Positions 60,280-64,000 of a stretch of 64,000 bases of DNA are shown in pieces. The translations under genes and the position numbers were made by a program. Origin of the DNA: Desarmillaria ectypa (Eukaryota; Basidiomycota; Agaricomycetes; Agaricales; Physalacriaceae); NCBI GenBank assembly GCA_030407005.1, contig JAUDYN010000009.1:2294001-2358000 (forward strand), given 5' to 3'. Position 1 is the stretch's first letter. Each line of letters begins with the position of its first letter. The notes beneath the pieces are model-generated. The model made no database searches. It was not told the origin of the DNA and saw only the letters and a program-made list of their open reading frames with translations.

Positions 60280-60504
60280 TGTTGTAAAATAGATCAGTTT
60301 GTTCCCAGTTAATACATGCGCGGTGTCAGGCCAATAGTATTGCGCTTGGCTGAGCTCTGCAAACGCATGCAGATGTACACTACTGTACCTACTTATATAC
60401 TAAATGCTATTTTACTAGGATGTTCTACACTTTTCCTAATACTTATCCCTTAATCAGCAAGTTCAGCATGATGCTAGATTGCCATGATCTCTCAAATTCC
60501 AACA
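60280..60504 (-). repeat. Solo Copia-type LTR (family C), inverted, with TSD TTGTT
   Basis: 225 bp, reading TGTTGGAATTTGAGAG...TTTTACAACA on the minus strand, flanked by TTGTT at 60275-60279 and 60505-60509. It is strongly similar to 51387-51634, with a deletion of about 15 bp near the start (a GTTGAGCCAATATGA-type segment is missing). Confidence 0.9.
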
Positions 60505-60605
60505 TTGTTCAAAATTAGCACGCCATATATCCCGTTTATATATCTGTCCTTTGATTACCGGGCGAGGTAATTTGATATTTTTACCACTGGACCAGGGACG
60601 TTATT

Positions 60606-61310
60606 TTGAGACTAACCCATTTATGCGTTCCGTGGGGTTCACGTGTGGTACCCGCCACTCTCTTCTACCCCACTTCAACCAGTGATACAACGGAGAAGTT
60701 GTATTCGAAAGCTATCATGCCAATGCTTCGTGAGTGTATGGTTCTATTAGCATGCTCAACTCACCGCATCATAGTGCTGTACGTCCTGAAGAGGCTGACC
60801 TGCTCATTCTTCACCCGTGAACGAAACAATTCATGGCGAACCATACGCATGGCCGCTTCCTTCCGGTTCTCTATCGACCATTCTGACTTCAGTGCTAGCA
60901 TTTCTTCATCTCTCAACAACTACTTGCAATGGAGGGAATCGAATAATATGCCAGCAACAATTGATGAATTGCCGGATGGTGCACATTTGCTGTGGATTGG
61001 TCCGAAACGATTGGATCAAGTAATTTTGTATTGTCACTGTATATCTCTCTTTTAGTAGCTTCAGTTTCATTGAATGCCTAACGTCAAATCGGTTCAGGAG
61101 GGGCTTACATGATGAGCTCCTCCAAAAACGTCATGACATTTTGCCGATAACTCCAGGTAGAGCTCGAACAACGCAATATCCATGTCGGCATAGCCATTCT
61201 AGCTTACAGTAAGTTTGATTGCTTTCTGTAGTATGATGTGCATCTGTTTGTTCACAGCATCATACCAGAACTCCTCCCAGATAACAGTTAGGCCGTAAAA
61301 GGTAGGGGAG
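60606..61310 (+). pseudogene. Decayed, truncated alpha/beta-hydrolase (HSL-like, abhydrolase_3 type)
   Basis: An open frame (60606-61055) ends with DELPDGAHLLWIGPKRLDQV and ILYCH, matching the stretch that leads to the HGGG oxyanion motif in fungal hormone-sensitive-lipase-like hydrolases. Beyond a probable intron (GTATATCT...GGTTCAG, about 61037-61098) the remains of the motif and the next helix read GAYMMSSSKNVMTFCR, a TAA, then QVELEQRNIHVGIAILAY. A further GTAAGT intron leads to a short SIIPELLPD stretch with another stop. The catalytic Ser (GxSxG), Asp and His regions are absent downstream, so the gene is both stopped and truncated. Family by motif order, confident; exact start uncertain. 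Confidence 0.65.
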
Positions 61311-61972
61311 GCATACGCAACGTAGACAACGTGCACTACTACGGAAAACGCCATTGCTGGAAATTAGAGAGTATCTGTTGACTGACAGCTACGAGCAGGA
61401 CATTCCTGACCGCTGACGATCATAAACACTAATTCGAGTCAGGTAATGCTCGCGTTCATGGTTGTCGGAAGTAAAATTTCCCCCCACCAATCCCCTCATT
61501 TTCCAGTTTTCTCCAGGGGTTTCAAATTGTAAGGCTCTACGGCAGAGACAATGATCCTTGTGGCTGAGGGGATCTCCGACGGGGACCTCGAAACCAAGAA
61601 ACCAAGACCATAGTGGCTATCCAAAGGCGTTTTTGAGTACCAGGTAGGATATATACTGTATTGTAATAACAGTGGTTGCACAGAGCGCGTGAAAACTGTG
61701 AAATTCTTGTGATAAGGCAGCTGTTGGAATTGATTTCACGTACCGAACGTAATAGGTAGTGAACTAGTGTCTAGTATGTGCCTTTTCCCTTCCAAAATTT
61801 GATATATCCTAACATACTTTTATATACAGATATAATTATTCCTCCATTCGGGAGTGTGCGCCTGATTGGATTCACCGTGGGCTCCCTGCAATGCGCCACG
61901 GCATTGATCGCCTTCGGTCTGCTCCATACGACCATGGATACGCATAAATCTACATTTATCACCCTTCTGATG
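61311..61972. other. No recognised gene; left flank of the third Copia
   Basis: Short frames only. TGATG at 61968-61972 is the left half of the expected target duplication of the Copia that starts at 61973. Confidence 0.35.
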
Positions 61973-62277
61973 TGTTGAAGATGCGCTCAGCCGCATATGG
62001 CAATCCGGCAATCGGAGCAACGTTGAAGCGCCCGAACCTTCGCGCACCTTCTCCTTGACTCGATCGCCTGTCTGCTCACTCAGCAATGAGTCAGACATGG
62101 ACACTAGTAGATGATAGTATATTCTAGAAGTACCCACCTTGTAGTATATATACTGGGCAGACCAGCCCACAAATGATAACAGATTCATATTCTTACTCTC
62201 ACCCACATCTCTCACACGGTCAAGTCTCGTAGTTTACCACTGCACTCATAACCTCCGTTACACACTCTTTTACAACA
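61973..62277 (+). repeat. 5' LTR of the family D Copia
   Basis: 305 bp, TGTTGAAGATGCGCTCAG to TTTTACAACA, closely similar to the solo LTR at 45155-45452. It has a TAGTATATATACTGGG promoter box near 62141. It includes a GAACCTTCGCGCACCTTC block that keeps CpG, so it is not heavily decayed. Confidence 0.93.
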
Positions 62278-62290
62278 GGTTATGGGCCCC
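62278..62290 (+). other. Primer-binding site of the family D Copia
   Basis: GGTTATGGGCCCC, same sequence and same distance from the LTR as in the first Copia family at 29326. It pairs with the anticodon region of initiator tRNA-Met. Confidence 0.75.
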
Positions 62291-62362
62291 GGCCCTAAAT
62301 AATCTACAGAAGTCTCACCGTAATTAATTACCTCGCTGAACTACAAACCATCCCCATATATC

Positions 62363-64000
62363 ATGTCCGACACCGCACCCTCATCACTATTCCGCATTGA
62401 GCTACTCCAGGAGCACAACTGGGTTCCGTGGAAGTGTCGCGTCACTGCGATCCTGCGAGAACGAGCCCTGTTGAAGTACGCCAATGGAACATTGAATAAA
62501 CCGGTTCCGACAGACCCAAATTCGCCAACTAAGGAAGAAATGGACGAAATCACAAAGTGGGAAGAGGGAGATGGACGAGCGCAGACCCAAATCGAGCTCA
62601 CATTAAGTGACTCGCAGATGATACACATCGCGGGGGCAAAAACAGCAGCCGAAATGTGGATGCAGCTCAAATTAGTAAAAGAAGCTAGAGGAAAATTGGG
62701 AATACTCGCACACCGACGCCGTCTTTACCGCACTGTGGCCGATGAGTCCACAGACATTGTTGAGCACACCACAGAAATGCGCCGAATCCAGGAAGAGCTT
62801 GGCATGCTGGGGAGTATTGTCACTGATGAAGACTTCCTAATGCTGCTCATATCATCACTACCAGAATCCTGGGACCAGTTCACATCAGCATACCTAGGAT
62901 CCACTGGAAATAACCCAACAGTCATGTCGCATGAGTTCATTGCCATCATTCTGGAAGAGAACTGTCAATGGATCGAAAAATCTGGTGGAAGTGAAGCTGC
63001 CATGTATGGGCACAATAATGGAAAGACAGGCAGTGGAAGTAGCCGAGGGAACTCCACATCAGGGAAGGTCTCTGATGATGTCGAGTGTTGGAACTGCCAC
63101 AAACGAGGCCACACATCAGCACAGTGTTGGTCCAAGGGCAGCGGCCAAGAAGGGAAAGGTCCAGAAAGAAAGCAGGGAAAGAAGAAGAAGGAAAGGTCTA
63201 ATCAGGCAAAAGATTCAGGAAACGTGAAGGATGATGTTGTCAAAGCCGCTTACAATGTAGAGTCTAAGCCTCAATTTGACTCACATTTCTCCACTTACAG
63301 CTGGCTATCTGACTCTGGAACAACCTCACATATCTCCAATCACTGAGAAACCTTCATAGACTTCAGGCCGCTCGAGGCCATGACCATTGCAGGCATCGGA
63401 AATATGTCTGTTCGGGCACTAGGCCGAGGAATAGTCCTGTTATACTGCAAAGTCAATGGGAAAACTGTCACTCATAAACTGAAAGATACACTCTATGCAC
63501 TGAATACTGTAAACAACCTAATCTCCATCAGCAGGCTTGATGATGCTGGTATGGAAGCTTCATTCAAGAATGGCATAGTCCAGTTTCTCCAACAGGATGG
63601 GAAAATCCTGGTGGAAGGAAAGAAGACACGCCGTTTGTATTTGATGAATGCTCGAGCACGTGACACTGTACAAGAACAGTCAAACATTGCCGACACCAAA
63701 AATACAAACACATGGGATGCTTGGCACAAATGCATGGGACATCTAGGGAAGTCAGGGTTAGAGCAATTGAAGAGGGAAGGATTGGTGGAAGGATTCATAG
63801 TCGATGACAACTCACCTCCACTCAGTCAATGCGAAGCTTGCATCCAAGCCAAGATGACTCTTTGCCCATTCCCACAAGAAGCAAAACATTGAAGTGAGAA
63901 ACCAGGGGAAACCATGCATGGTGACATCTGGGGACCAGCCTGAGTTGAGTCCCTGCAGAAGTCAAAATACAACATTACACTCACAGTGATGTGCTTGGTA
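62363..64000 (+). pseudogene. Family D Copia gag, protease and integrase start, with TGA stops
   Basis: Gag starts at 62363 (MSDTAPSSLFRIELLQ). It includes the gag helical domain (HNWVPWKCRV...LPESWDQFTS), a knuckle CWNCHKRGHTSAQC (CX2CX4HX4C) and the protease site WLSDSGTTSHI. A TGA at 63344-63346 interrupts the protease just after SNH. The same frame continues to the pre-integrase motif (WHKCMGHLG...CEACIQAK), then TGA after AKH near 63890 and another TGA in DIWGPA*VES near 63941. All three stops are TGA and would be Arg or similar with a single C-to-T change. The element is therefore defective in this copy. Confidence 0.88.

Larger units (their letters stand above)
61973..64000 (+). mobile_element. 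Ty1/Copia element (family D), 5' part, runs off the window
   Basis: A 305 bp 5' LTR, primer-binding site, gag, protease and the start of integrase. The protein is clearly different from the first Copia family (different knuckle and gag sequence) although the primer-binding site is the same. The rest of integrase, RT, RNase H and the 3' LTR lie beyond 64000. Left target bases are TGATG. Confidence 0.9.

Noticed and set aside
1..64000. CRISPR array, rRNA operon or bacterial-type operon
   Set aside because: No regularly spaced repeats, rRNA signatures or ribosome-binding-site gene chains; spliced genes and LTR elements show fungal nuclear DNA.

Overview
This window looks like a transposon-rich accessory segment of a filamentous basidiomycete genome, most likely an Agaricomycete (mushroom-forming fungus). 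The reasons are spliced genes with mostly 40-57 bp introns (GT donors, CTRAY-type branch points, YAG acceptors), a HET-domain gene, a phosphatidylserine-decarboxylase-like gene closest in character to the mushroom PsiD-type decarboxylases, and Copia and Gypsy LTR retrotransposons. All names come from reading motifs; no database search was run.

Layout. 1-6.6 kb is a CpG-poor nest of one Gypsy family (LTR-A, about 380-430 bp, TGTTA...TAACA ends), broken by a 1.35 kb LTR-like repeat (B) that itself carries a solo LTR-A. 6.65-8.73 kb is a two-exon HET-domain gene on the minus strand. 8.7-29 kb is gene-poor and holds three members of one unrecognised multi-pass membrane-protein family: two apparently intact (14.3 and 26.3 kb, plus) and one decayed (24.2-25.2 kb, minus). 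29.1-33.7 kb is a complete 4,552 bp Copia element with target-site duplication (TSD) CATGG. 33.7-36.4 kb holds a decayed gene, a second copy of repeat B and another Gypsy LTR-A end. 39.1-45.7 kb is a PSD/PsiD-like decarboxylase gene broken in layers: a fold-back element (TSD GTACA), a second 4,552 bp Copia copy inside that fold-back (minus, TSD TATCA), a solo LTR of another Copia family (TSD CTCAC), two frameshifts and a stop codon.

46-58 kb contains the most ordinary genes: a five-exon 178-residue gene of unknown function, a seven-exon 422-residue zinc-finger protein, and a three-exon 1,038-residue protein resembling the Msb1/Mug8 cell-polarity family, all on the minus strand, separated by solo LTRs. 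60.6-61.3 kb is a decayed alpha/beta-hydrolase. 62-64 kb is the 5' half of a third, stop-containing Copia element that runs off the window.

No operon-like or pathway-like co-operation between the genes is visible. The main story is genome dynamics. Insertions can be ordered in time by their TSDs. The pattern of C-to-T and G-to-A changes suggests decay of methylated CpG sites. Two Copia copies at unrelated target sites share their internal sequence, their defects and even their 5'-versus-3' LTR differences, which points to DNA-level homogenisation. Many short open frames in the gaps begin at non-ATG codons or lie antisense to real features, and I did not call them.
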